A stretch of DNA of 24,935 nt from Mageeibacillus sp. UBA1046 (GTDB taxonomy: Bacteria > Bacillota > Clostridia > Saccharofermentanales > DTU023), in contig DCDV01000012.1 in NCBI GenBank assembly GCA_002316595.1, forward strand, positions 76,473 to 101,407, written 5' to 3'. Positions 14,928 to 23,196 of this stretch are shown piece by piece. The notes under the pieces were generated by a model. The model searched no databases. It saw nothing but the letters and a program-made list of their open reading frames with translations, and was not told the DNA's origin. Position 1 is the first letter of the stretch. Every line of letters starts with the position of its first letter. The position numbers and the translations under genes are program-made.

Positions 14928-15515
14928 TTAAGCTGTCGGCTTCCCAAAGTATTCTGCATGTGGATCACTGTGAATTGATAGGATTGTGACAATTTTATCA
15001 GTGTAATTCAACCATTCGTGTTGAATCGACGAACAAAAATGAGCGCTTTCGCCCTCAGATAGAGAATATGTGTGATTATCCACTTTTAAAGTAAGAATAC
15101 CTTGCAATACGTATACGAATTCCTCCCCGCTATGCGAATAAGGAACCGTATGGACAATGTTTTGACTCGGCAATATGGCTACCTTTATGGGCTCAAAAAG
15201 TCTAGGAATAAAAGAATCATCAACTAGGTAGTTATAAATCATTGTAGAGCCTTCAAGCTTAATTGAGGGTCTCTCATAAAACCTGACAAGTCCTTTTTTT
15301 GTGTCTGATTCAGCAATAGTCAAATCAGCTTGGCTGACTCCCAATGCCTCTGATATCCTTTGTAATGCCGATACATATATTGAACAAAGACCTCGTTCCA
15401 CCATTGAGAGGTAACTTGTAGATAATTCAGTCTTATCTGCAAGATCCTTTAGCGTCATACCTCTGTCAAGCCGAAGTTTCCTGATATTATTTCCAAGTTG
15501 TTTATCTTTACTCAT
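14928..15515 (-). CDS. XRE-cupin transcriptional regulator (second of a pair)
   Basis: This is a 195-residue regulator. The N-terminal XRE helix-turn-helix (about 8-62) reads IRKLRLDRGMTLKDLADKTE, then LSTSYLSMVERG. The C-terminal cupin barrel (about 115-190) has HTVPYSHSGEEFVYVLQG and the second motif FCSSIQHEWLNY, with histidines able to bind a metal or ligand. Family members repress or activate neighbouring metabolic genes on binding a small ligand. The ATG has AGGTGA upstream and starts 14 bases after the stop of the preceding XRE-cupin gene, so the two are cotranscribed at the end of the uptake cluster. It is a distant paralogue of that neighbour. Confidence 0.9.
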   Translation of the reverse strand: MSKDKQLGNNIRKLRLDRGMTLKDLADKTELSTSYLSMVERGLCSIYVSALQRISEALGVSQADLTIAESDTKKGLVRFYERPSIKLEGSTMIYNYLVDDSFIPRLFEPIKVAILPSQNIVHTVPYSHSGEEFVYVLQGILTLKVDNHTYSLSEGESAHFCSSIQHEWLNYTDKIVTILSIHSDPHAEYFGKPTA

Positions 15516-15529
15516 AATAAGTTCACCTG

Positions 15530-16060
15530 TTATTCTGTATATGAAACATAAAGGTAATTGATCAGACCTTCACTATTATTTGTGAACTTATACTCTATTG
15601 TACCGTCCATATATAAGCAATCACCATGGAACAATTGAGCCTTTTCGCCATTCCATTCGATCGTCAGAATTCCACTCAGAATAAATATAAAACCGGTCTT
15701 TTTTTTCGAATAGGGCTTATTTGAAAAAGGTAAAATAGTTGCCTGGATAACTCTAATACTCTTCCCGCCTGCGTCATTTGATAGCACCTTATAATAGTAA
15801 GGCTCACAAGAGGGACATATATAAGGGGCTGAAGCACCTAGTGGTCCGGTATAGTCTTTCGCATCATGAAAAAGATAATCGACGCTGACACCAAGGCTAT
15901 CGGCAATCCTCTCCAAAGAATCAAGAGAAATCGATGTCAATCCTCGTTCTATCTGCGAAATAAAACTTGTAGAAAGCCCCGAAGAATCGCTCAATTCTAC
16001 TAAAGTCAAACCAAATGCTTTTCTTAGGGATCTGATTTTCTTACCAAGATCTGCGATCAA
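15530..16060 (-). CDS. XRE-cupin transcriptional regulator (first of a pair)
   Basis: This is a 176-residue regulator with an XRE helix-turn-helix (about 6-60: IRSLRKAFGLTLVELSDSSG, then LSTSFISQIERG) and a C-terminal cupin-like domain (about 95-174). The cupin is less canonical than in its neighbour: it has KKKTGFIFILSGILTIEWNG in place of the usual histidine-rich first motif, so it may not bind metal. A CPSC pair sits in the linker near residue 83. The start is TTG at 16060, with AAGGGG 5 bases upstream. It follows the ATPase gene after 42 bases in the same direction and probably shares its transcript. Confidence 0.87.
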   Translation of the reverse strand: MIADLGKKIRSLRKAFGLTLVELSDSSGLSTSFISQIERGLTSISLDSLERIADSLGVSVDYLFHDAKDYTGPLGASAPYICPSCEPYYYKVLSNDAGGKSIRVIQATILPFSNKPYSKKKTGFIFILSGILTIEWNGEKAQLFHGDCLYMDGTIEYKFTNNSEGLINYLYVSYTE

Positions 16061-16102
16061 AATAGCCCCTTTATTTGATTAATTGTATAGATGACTTTTT
16101 TA

Positions 16103-17122
16103 TTATAGCTTGTCATCATAGATGTGGCAACTGACATAGTGATCTGGAAATACTTCCAATAACTGCGGCTCTGAAGTAAGGCACAGGTCGAATTTTCTCG
16201 GACAGCGAGAATTGAAGCGACAGCCAGCAGGAATATTGACCGGGCTGGGGATTTCTCCTCTGGATTCTACTCTGGTAGGAATCAGTTTCTCTTCTTCTTC
16301 CAGTACTACTGGAATAGAGGAGATTAGCATCTCAGTATAAGGATGCAACGGTTTGCAGAAAAAATCTGCAGTTGGAGCCATTTCCATGATGCGGCCAAGA
16401 TACATGATTGCAACTCTGTCCGCAATATTACGCATCAAACTCATATCATGTGTAATAAAAAGATAAGACATATTAAACTGCCTGCGTAACTCCAGCAGTA
16501 TATTAATAATTTTAGCCTGAATAGATACATCAAGAGCAGAAGTAGGTTCGTCAAGTATCATCAGCTCCGGATTGGTAGTCAGGGCTCTTGCAATAGCGAC
16601 CAGCTGTTTTTCACCGCCCCCTAAAGAACTTGGCAGTTTATAGTAGCATTCTTGTGACAGCCCGACTAATTCCATAAGCTCGCGCACTCGATATTCAAGC
16701 TTTGAGGCTGGAACTATCTTATGAATCTTTAGCGGCAAAGATAAAATTTCACCTATTCCCCTTTGCGGATTCAAAGATGTGCCTGGATCTTGAAAAACTA
16801 TTTGCATGTGTCGTTTTAGAGGCTTTGGACGAGCTCTGGAAGACATTGAAATATCCTGTCCCAAAAACTTTACTTCGCCGCTTGTTATTCCATACATTCC
16901 GATAACAGTGTAGGCAGTAGTGCTCTTTCCTGATCCGCTTTCACCTACTAAACCGACAACTTCGTTCTTGCGAACTTCGAAACTTATATCATCGATAGCT
17001 TTAACAAACAGATTCTTATCTTTTGTAGCAAAGTATTTTTTAAGATTCTTTACCTCAAGTATGTTTTCATACATATTTGTATGTTTGTTAAGTATGTTGT
17101 TAGTAATAATCTCACCACTCAT
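16103..17122 (-). CDS. Peptide-type ABC importer ATPase, OppF/DppF-like
   Basis: This is the second ATPase of the importer, 339 residues. Walker A is GESGSGKST, the Q-loop is in MQIVFQDPGTSLNPQ, Walker B is LMILDEPTSALD and the switch His is in ITHDMS. The C-terminal oligopeptide-importer extension has four cysteines (PAGCRFNSRCP, then CLT and VSCHIY), a pattern that binds [4Fe-4S] in some DppD-like proteins. The ABC signature is unusual: PSSLGGGEKQLVAIARAL instead of LSGGQxQR, so the Ser, Gln and Arg that contact ATP are replaced by Gly, Glu and Leu. That may weaken one of the two ATP sites. The start ATG overlaps the stop of the other ATPase gene (ATGA), so expression is coupled. Confidence 0.93.
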   Translation of the reverse strand: MSGEIITNNILNKHTNMYENILEVKNLKKYFATKDKNLFVKAIDDISFEVRKNEVVGLVGESGSGKSTTAYTVIGMYGITSGEVKFLGQDISMSSRARPKPLKRHMQIVFQDPGTSLNPQRGIGEILSLPLKIHKIVPASKLEYRVRELMELVGLSQECYYKLPSSLGGGEKQLVAIARALTTNPELMILDEPTSALDVSIQAKIINILLELRRQFNMSYLFITHDMSLMRNIADRVAIMYLGRIMEMAPTADFFCKPLHPYTEMLISSIPVVLEEEEKLIPTRVESRGEIPSPVNIPAGCRFNSRCPRKFDLCLTSEPQLLEVFPDHYVSCHIYDDKL

Positions 17123-18150
17123 TGTTCACTATTTCCTTTCTTATTAAGCAATAAATGTTCCTTATCATAAAGATAACAAGCAACCATGTGCCCATCGCCG
17201 GTATCAAAAGAAGGTGGATATTTTTCAATGCAAGGCGCATGCACATGCGGACAGCGGTCAGAGAATCTACATCCCGGAGGAGGATTCTGATAGCTGGGCA
17301 AAGTGCCGGGAATCCCGGAAAAGATGCTATCTCCGGTAAGCTTGGGTATTGAATCCATTAGTCCGATAGTATATGGATGAAGCGGGTTTTCTAATATCTT
17401 TTTAGACTTTGCATTTTCGACAATATTGCCTGCGTACATTACACAGATCCGGTCTGCCATCATTCTTGCTACACCTATTGAGTGTGTAATCAATATAAGA
17501 GACATTCCTTTCTCTTCTGTCAGTTCCCTAATGAGTTTTAGTACTTGATCTTGTATGGTGACATCCAAATTGGTAGTTGGCTCGTCCGCAATCATCAGAT
17601 TACTGGCGGTTGCAAGCGCCATGGCAATACAGACGCGCTGTCTCATGCCGCCGGAAAGCTGAAAAGGATAATTCTCCATTATTCTCTCAGGGTCTGGCAT
17701 AGAGCAGTCTTTTAAAGCTTGAACAGCTTTTCTCTTAACAGCATTTCTATCTCTTTTATCAACAATTTCAGCATATTTTATGATATCAGACAACTGATAT
17801 CCTACAGTAAAGACCGGGTTCAAGGCGGCTGTAGGATCTTGAAAAATCATTGACAATTCTCGTTTACGCACTCTGTTTAATTGCGATTTCTTCATCTTCA
17901 AAATATCCTGATCGTTATACAGAATGCTGCCGCCCGGAATTCTTGCCTGTCTTGGCAAAACACGAAGAATTGATTTAACGGTCGTAGTTTTGCCGCATCC
18001 GCTTTCGCCGACCAAAGCGATTTTTTCGCCGGGAAAAACCTGTAAACTTAGACCATTGATTACATAACATAAGCCGCCAAAAGCTTTATAATTTATATAT
18101 AAATTCTTGATATCCAAAATAGGCTTTTTTTGATCTAAAACGTCTGCCAT
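17119..18150 (-). CDS. Peptide-type ABC importer ATPase, OppD/DppD-like
   Basis: This is the first ATPase of the importer, 343 residues. It has Walker A GESGCGKT (48-55), Q-loop MIFQDPTAALNP, a canonical signature QLSGGMRQRV, Walker B LMIADEPTTNLD and the switch His in ITHSIG. The C-terminal extension carries four cysteines (PPGCRFSDRCP, APC, VACYLY), as in the Fe-S-binding DppD group. It lies 1 base after the permease gene, with GGAGGAG spanning that stop, and overlaps the next ATPase gene by 4 bases. With a normal signature here and an altered one in its partner, only one composite ATP site looks fully canonical. Confidence 0.94.
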   Translation of the reverse strand: MADVLDQKKPILDIKNLYINYKAFGGLCYVINGLSLQVFPGEKIALVGESGCGKTTTVKSILRVLPRQARIPGGSILYNDQDILKMKKSQLNRVRKRELSMIFQDPTAALNPVFTVGYQLSDIIKYAEIVDKRDRNAVKRKAVQALKDCSMPDPERIMENYPFQLSGGMRQRVCIAMALATASNLMIADEPTTNLDVTIQDQVLKLIRELTEEKGMSLILITHSIGVARMMADRICVMYAGNIVENAKSKKILENPLHPYTIGLMDSIPKLTGDSIFSGIPGTLPSYQNPPPGCRFSDRCPHVHAPCIEKYPPSFDTGDGHMVACYLYDKEHLLLNKKGNSEQ

Positions 18151-18151
18151 G

Positions 18152-19054
18152 CTACTCCTCCTTAGTTTTCAGCATGTCACCAATGCCATCACCAAATAAA
18201 TTGAAAGATAACACGATTAACATGATTGCAGCGGCTGGGAAAATGGTCAACCACCAAGAGTTTGGTAATAGTTTATACCCCTCTGATACCATCGTTCCCA
18301 GATCCGGCTGTGGAGGTTGTGCACCCAATCCTACAAAGCTCAATGAAGCCCCCATCAGAATGACTACACCCATATCTAAGGTCATTTTTGTAAGAATTAC
18401 AGACCAACAATTTGGCAAAATCTCCCGAAAAATTATATGTGCTCTGCTGGCTCCCAAAAGTTCAGCTGATTTGACATAGTATTCATTGCGTACTGACGAA
18501 GCAGTGCCATACACTAACCGAGCGTACCATGCCCACCATGAGACAGTAATTGCCATCATTGAGTTGAACAGCGTCGGAGACAGGATTGCGGATACTGCAA
18601 GTGCAAGCACTAATGACGGTAAAGAAAGAAAAATATCTACAATACGCATAATAACTGACGAAATAAATCTACCAGAAAAATAGCCGGCAAATAAACCCAT
18701 GATGACTCCAATCGGCGCAGCGATAAGGATTACCCCAACACCCATAGTCAATGCTCCTCGAAAAGAGAATATTATTCGGCTAAGTACATCACGGCCAGTG
18801 GAATCTGTCCCCAGAAGATATTCACTGTTTGGAGGCAAATTTGCATCTCCGAAATTCGTAAATGCTGCAGCATGCTCAGGAAACGGAGCAATATATTGAG
18901 GAAGAATGGCTATTAGTACTACAAGAATAACACCAACCAAACCAACAACAGAAATCTTATTACGCGAAAACATGTACCAGTTCCGCTTAACGCTATTCCA
19001 CCAGGCTGATGCGCTGTTTATTTTAATTTTTGATACACTCACATCTGTGTTCAT
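18152..19054 (-). CDS. Peptide-type ABC importer permease, OppC/DppC-like
   Basis: This is a 300-residue inner-membrane permease with a cytoplasmic N-terminus, a first helix (about 35-52), a periplasm-facing loop containing YLLGTDSTGRDVLSRI (typical of DppC), and five further helices. The coupling (EAA) loop SAELLGASRAHIIFREILPN contacts the ATPases. Its ATG overlaps the stop of the upstream permease by one base (TAATG), and AAGGAG lies inside that gene. It pairs with the DppB-like protein to form the channel. Confidence 0.95.
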   Translation of the reverse strand: MNTDVSVSKIKINSASAWWNSVKRNWYMFSRNKISVVGLVGVILVVLIAILPQYIAPFPEHAAAFTNFGDANLPPNSEYLLGTDSTGRDVLSRIIFSFRGALTMGVGVILIAAPIGVIMGLFAGYFSGRFISSVIMRIVDIFLSLPSLVLALAVSAILSPTLFNSMMAITVSWWAWYARLVYGTASSVRNEYYVKSAELLGASRAHIIFREILPNCWSVILTKMTLDMGVVILMGASLSFVGLGAQPPQPDLGTMVSEGYKLLPNSWWLTIFPAAAIMLIVLSFNLFGDGIGDMLKTKEE

Positions 19055-20079
19055 TAAGCTGAATTCTCCTTCAATCTTATCCTTGGATCAAGAAAAGCTG
19101 ACATAATATCAACAAAAATATTGACCAGAAGAAACGCTATGCCTATCACCATTACTACCCCTACAATAGCGTTCAGATCCTTATTCAGGATTGCCGCCAG
19201 ACAGTATTTTGAGACTCCCGGGTAGCTAAATACTTGCTCGACCATGAATGCATTGCCTAACATGGCGGCAATATCTAGCGCAATAATGGATACGACCGGT
19301 ATTGATGATGGCCGCAAAACATATAAGGAAATTACTTTGCGCTTGGGAATTCCAGAAGCGATTTCTGAAGCTACGAAATCCTTATCCATATTATCAACCA
19401 TGCTGGAGCGTGTCATTCTGGCGGTTTGGGCAATTCCTGTAAGAGCAAGAGCAGTGCCGGGCATTATTATATGCTTGAATGTATCCCAGGCTGCTTCAAA
19501 GTTACCAGTCAAAAGACCATCAAATACAAATAAACCGGTAATTGTTCTTGGAGGGGTTATACCTCTGGTCAACCGGCCAACTGTAGGCAATAACCCTGTC
19601 CAGTAGGAAAACACTAACATGAATAATATGCCCCATACGAATGATGGAGTAGCAATACCCAAGTAAGAAGTTACTCTAACTGAATTATCTAGCATACCGC
19701 CAGGTTTACTGGCAGACAAAATCCCTAATCCTATACCAATTATGATTTCTAAAGCTGCAGCAAGTATTATTAGCTCCACTGTTGCCGGCAGCAGTTCCTT
19801 AATATCCTGGCTAACGGGTCTCTTAGTATGAGTAGATTTGCCAAAATCACCTTTGACTGCATCGCCAAGCCAATATATATATTGTACAGGCAGAGGCTCA
19901 TCTAGATTATTCTCTTTTCGGAATAATTCTTTCGCCTCTTCAGAAGCAGTGGGCCCCAAAGCCATTGACGCAGGGTCTCCTGGGATTACTCTTGCAATGA
20001 CAAAAATTAGTACTGACAGTCCCAATAGTACAACGATCGACCATGCAAGACGTTTAATAATATACTTTATTCCATGCAT
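19054..20079 (-). CDS. Peptide-type ABC importer permease, OppB/DppB-like
   Basis: This is a 341-residue permease. The N-terminus IKYIIKRLAWSIVVLLGLSVL leads to the first helix, followed by the family motif VIPGDPA and a large external loop, then five helices. The coupling loop is VASEIASGIPKRKVISLYVL with RPSSIPVVS after it. The ATG is preceded by GGGAG. It follows the binding-protein gene after 211 bases that contain a hairpin, and overlaps the second permease by one base. Confidence 0.95.
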   Translation of the reverse strand: MHGIKYIIKRLAWSIVVLLGLSVLIFVIARVIPGDPASMALGPTASEEAKELFRKENNLDEPLPVQYIYWLGDAVKGDFGKSTHTKRPVSQDIKELLPATVELIILAAALEIIIGIGLGILSASKPGGMLDNSVRVTSYLGIATPSFVWGILFMLVFSYWTGLLPTVGRLTRGITPPRTITGLFVFDGLLTGNFEAAWDTFKHIIMPGTALALTGIAQTARMTRSSMVDNMDKDFVASEIASGIPKRKVISLYVLRPSSIPVVSIIALDIAAMLGNAFMVEQVFSYPGVSKYCLAAILNKDLNAIVGVVMVIGIAFLLVNIFVDIMSAFLDPRIRLKENSA

Positions 20080-20209
20080 GTTTATACTCCCTCATTAACT
20101 ACAGTTACGCCTCAAACAAACAATTGAAAAAATATGTTTGTGTATAATTTGATATTGCTCTTACACTAAGCGAAACCGCCAGTGGATATTCAGTTTATCC
20201 TGTGATCAC

Positions 20210-20252
20210 TGATGTGAGGGGGTGTAAAGGCACTCACATCCCACTCACATCA
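20210..20252 (-). promoter_or_regulatory. Hairpin between binding-protein and permease genes
   Basis: TGATGTGAG (20210-20218) pairs perfectly with CTCACATCA (20244-20252). A second CTCACATC at 20233-20240 offers an alternative, shorter-loop pairing. The minus-strand transcript passes through it about 40 bases after the binding-protein stop. Hairpins at this point in importer operons often protect the upstream message or attenuate reading into the permeases, so that binding protein is made in excess. No U-tract follows. Confidence 0.55.
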
Positions 20253-20290
20253 ATGATATATAGAGAAAATCTACTTATCCAAAACCTTGG

Positions 20291-21946
20291 TTATTTGAAT
20301 TTGATTGTACGGAAGTATAGGCTACGACCTAAAACCGGTGCGTTAGATTCAGCTTCAGCCTCCGGCCAGGTAAACAAGTCAGCACGATAAGCTCTTTGTT
20401 CCGGCCATTCCAAACACCAGATAGACGGACAGATTTCAACTAGATCATGTTGAATCTGTTTATACATTTCCAGTCTCTTATCTTTATCTATTTCACCCAG
20501 AGCTGCTTCAATCGCAGCATCAATATTAGCATCCTGCAGCCATTCGAATTGATTAGATGTACCGGTTGAGGAAGAATGATATCTGAGATTCAATACCGAT
20601 CCTGCTTCCGAATAGCTGTCACTCGGGCTCCAACATGAAATGCTCGGAGTAGACTCAATTGTGGAAGCGTCTTGCATCATTGTGCCGAAAGGAGTAGCAG
20701 TAATAGTAACATTAATACCTAACTTTGCAGCATTTTCCTGTAAAACTAAAGCTAGCTTCTCCATATCTGGTACTGAGTCTGAATAATGGATTTCCACCGT
20801 ATACTCGCCAGGATTATTCGCATATTTCGAGAGAGCCAACTCCTCCCTGGCTTTTTCTAAGTCAAAGGGGTATTGGTAGACAGTGTTATCATGTCCTTGA
20901 TATGCAGCAGATACTGGTCCAAATGTACGTTTTGTTCCGGGGTATATATTTTCGATGACATTATCATAGTCAAACAAGTGCGCCAAACACTTCCGGAAAT
21001 GTACGTCATCTGTAGGAGCCTTTTTTGTATTCATTTCAAAAGTGTGAACAGCTCCGGAATAGATATTGGATATCTCTACTCCTTCAAACTCAGACATAAA
21101 TCTTATACTTTCTTGAGATTGCCATTCATCAGTAATGGAGAGCTCCTTGTTGGATATCATTGTACGTACAACGGCTGTCTCATTAACTCCAAGAACTGAG
21201 AATCCTTCCGGAGCGTTAGGATCCCATTCCATCCAGTAATCATCAAATTTAGAGCATTCAATATATTCGTTAATATTGATTTCATCAGTCTTATACGGGC
21301 CGGAACCTGCATCATTTGTAATGAGCCAATTCATACCATAATCGCCTTTGTCACCATATGATCCTTCAGTTTTATTAGCCATGACGAGTTCTTCATTCAG
21401 GATACTTAAGCGAGCGAGAGTAGATTCAAAGACTCCATATGGTTTTTTAAGTTGAAAGACAACAGTGGTAGCATCGGTTGCTTCGGCACTGTCTACATAA
21501 GCTGCCCATAGATAGGAAAAACCCCTGCCAATTTCCAATGTTCGATTCATGGAAAACGCTACATCGCTAGCTTCCAAAGTATCACCGTTATGGAATTTAA
21601 TATCATCACGAATTTTAAAGGTATATGTCAAGCCATCATCAGAATTTGTCCACTCAGTGGCAACATGCGGTATGATAGTGCCGTCTATTGCTGTAAATAC
21701 TAAGCTGTCATACACATTAAAGTACATCGAGCAATCAATGGAGCCCATACCCCCAACTCCTGGGTCATAATTCAGCGGTAAGGATGCATTCACATATATC
21801 CATTTATCTCCAGCCGCTTCTGGTTCAGTTTCAGCAGCTGGTTCGGTTGTTTTACCAGGAGTATCTTCCGCACTGCTGCAAGCTCCCAGTAAAAAAATAA
21901 ATGACAAGAGTATGCAAGCAAAAGATACTAATTTACGCATTTTCAT
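20291..21946 (-). CDS. Solute-binding lipoprotein of a peptide-type ABC importer
   Basis: This is a 551-residue extracellular binding protein of family 5 (SBP_bac_5: peptide, nickel and related ligands). A signal peptide with a hydrophobic core (about 6-21) ends in the lipobox LGAC, with Cys23 the lipid-anchored residue, followed by an acidic linker. Family features include DGLTYTFKIRDDIKFHNGDTLEASDVAFSM (in pieces), a TNDAGSGPYK block and NEFEWLQ-like sequence near the end. The start ATG has AGGAGG upstream. It is the first gene of the importer set, followed by two permeases and two ATPases in the same direction. The ligand is not fixed by sequence; the neighbouring hydantoinase-type gene suggests an amide or ureide. 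Confidence 0.94.
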   Translation of the reverse strand: MKMRKLVSFACILLSFIFLLGACSSAEDTPGKTTEPAAETEPEAAGDKWIYVNASLPLNYDPGVGGMGSIDCSMYFNVYDSLVFTAIDGTIIPHVATEWTNSDDGLTYTFKIRDDIKFHNGDTLEASDVAFSMNRTLEIGRGFSYLWAAYVDSAEATDATTVVFQLKKPYGVFESTLARLSILNEELVMANKTEGSYGDKGDYGMNWLITNDAGSGPYKTDEININEYIECSKFDDYWMEWDPNAPEGFSVLGVNETAVVRTMISNKELSITDEWQSQESIRFMSEFEGVEISNIYSGAVHTFEMNTKKAPTDDVHFRKCLAHLFDYDNVIENIYPGTKRTFGPVSAAYQGHDNTVYQYPFDLEKAREELALSKYANNPGEYTVEIHYSDSVPDMEKLALVLQENAAKLGINVTITATPFGTMMQDASTIESTPSISCWSPSDSYSEAGSVLNLRYHSSSTGTSNQFEWLQDANIDAAIEAALGEIDKDKRLEMYKQIQHDLVEICPSIWCLEWPEQRAYRADLFTWPEAEAESNAPVLGRSLYFRTIKFK

Positions 21947-22290
21947 ATCAGAAATTTCCTCCTAATTTAATTCATGAAATTTTTCTTTTGATTTTATTCT
22001 GAGTTAGCAGGCTGGATCTCTTTACATAGATACATATATTTTAAGTCAGAATATCTACATCAATAAGATTGCCGCTTGCCTAGGGCAGCATCAAAAATAG
22101 TGTTATTTTGATGACTCCCACAATATTGAAATGCTTGCTGTATTCAACAATAATCAAGGTACAGGCATTTCTGTGTCTATTATTGCCCAGTATAAATTTC
22201 GCGGAGCAGTTTCCGTAGCAGCAAGGCTGCTGTTAACTTGTCATCGTCTAGCATTTAAAAAATGCTAGACGATGTGACAGAGCCGGATAT
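21947..22290. other. Spacer before the binding-protein gene
   Basis: This is 344 bases without a gene, between the small cupin gene and the binding lipoprotein, both on the minus strand. It should hold the importer promoter, but no convincing -35/-10 pair was found. A possible TTGATG box lies near 22055, with A+T-rich sequence after it. It also holds the long hairpin listed at 22242-22274 and a short AGCAGC/GCTGCT hairpin just beside it near 22218-22232. Confidence 0.5.
22242..22274. repeat. 15-bp perfect-stem hairpin after the cupin gene
   Basis: CATCGTCTAGCATTT (22242-22256) and AAATGCTAGACGATG (22260-22274) are exact complements with a 3-base loop. On the minus strand it begins 17 bases after the cupin stop. 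It has the place of a terminator that would separate the hydantoinase/cupin genes from the importer genes, but it lacks a U-tract outside the stem, so termination may be partial or it may serve as a 3' stabiliser. Confidence 0.75.
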
Positions 22291-22617
22291 TTATCTCATA
22301 CCATTTAATAAAACCCATATTAGACGGCAATCTGTATCGAAATCATTGATACTCTCATGTGAATCGCCGGCATCAATATAGGACGCCTGACCAGCTCTCA
22401 TGATATACTCAACATTTCCAACAATAACCTTAAGTGATCCCTCAAGGATATAACAATATTCATGCTGTTCATGAGCTGTAGGTTTTGCGCGAGAACCGAC
22501 CGGAAACACTGCCATCCCCATCTTCATCCCAGTGTCTGGATGACAAAATAAATCCAGTATGATCGGTGCGTCTGTACTTGTAACTGTGTTCAAGTTCTGG
22601 CTATCAACAATTTTCAC
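22291..22617 (-). CDS. Small single-domain cupin protein
   Basis: This cupin_2 protein is about 108 residues. The first cupin motif is PTAHEQHEYCYILEGSLKVIV and the second is AGQASYIDAGDSHESIND; their His and Glu residues probably hold one metal ion. Stand-alone cupins in catabolic operons are often isomerases, epimerases or ligand-binding helpers; none can be assigned here. The start is uncertain. I prefer GTG at 22617 (AAGG 7 bases upstream). A TTG at 22641 has no ribosome site. A perfect AGGAGG at about 22669-22674 has no standard start codon in this frame, only ATA or other rare starts. It lies between the DUF3830-like gene and the importer. Confidence 0.8.
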   Translation of the reverse strand: MKIVDSQNLNTVTSTDAPIILDLFCHPDTGMKMGMAVFPVGSRAKPTAHEQHEYCYILEGSLKVIVGNVEYIMRAGQASYIDAGDSHESINDFDTDCRLIWVLLNGMR

Positions 22618-22681
22618 AAATTCACCTTCAAATAATTTCAAAAAATTCAGTACTGACTAAGTATATTGCCTCCTGACTCGA

Positions 22682-23125
22682 TCAGAAGGAAAAATATTCT
22701 ACAGTAACTTTTTCGCTCCCTTGCTGCCAGACTCTTAAACCAATCTCTTCCAGCAAGTCTTCCTGTTCAACCCCAACCCTCCCAATTACATTGACATGCA
22801 ATAAGCCATCATGCCACTGAAGAAGATCTGTACCATAGAATAGTGAAAGACTTTCAGCTTGCTGCCCTTTTCCTTCACAATCACGATCCCAGTCTCTCCA
22901 ATATGTAACATCAAACTTGCTGGCAATCGCAGTTTGATTTTCTTTTGACGGTTTGGTCGTTGTCTTGATCCCAGTGTAGACTTCACGCCCACACCATCTT
23001 GTATGATTTATATTGCTTTCTATCGGTAAAATTTCTAGAATACTTTTTTTGGATTCGGAGGTAAGGTCAAACAAACGAGCATAAATAGTGCCTCCTCTTT
23101 CAAAAGTAAATTTTAATCCATCCAT
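22682..23125 (-). CDS. DUF3830-like (cyclophilin-fold) protein
   Basis: This is a 147-residue cytosolic protein. LEILPIESNINHTRWCGREVYTGI and, near the end, FYGTDLLQWHDGLLHVNVIGRV followed by LRVWQQGSEKVTVEYF (each in pieces) match my recollection of DUF3830, a cyclophilin-like family of unknown function often found beside amide-hydrolysing enzymes and transporters. I chose the ATG at 23125, 8 bases after GGGAG; an in-frame TTG at 23131 is too close to that site. It follows the hydantoinase B gene after 71 bases on the same strand. The biochemical role is unknown; the family call is from memory of its pattern and not proven. Confidence 0.65.
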   Translation of the reverse strand: MDGLKFTFERGGTIYARLFDLTSESKKSILEILPIESNINHTRWCGREVYTGIKTTTKPSKENQTAIASKFDVTYWRDWDRDCEGKGQQAESLSLFYGTDLLQWHDGLLHVNVIGRVGVEQEDLLEEIGLRVWQQGSEKVTVEYFSF

Positions 23126-23196
23126 TAACAATACTCCCTTATCTCTCTTTGATAATCAGAACAAGCGCAAATGCCGGGATACATGATGATTAGATA

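Noticed and set aside
20145..20150. TATAAT box on the plus strand in the binding-protein/permease gap
   Set aside because: No -35 at proper distance and no plus-strand gene follows.
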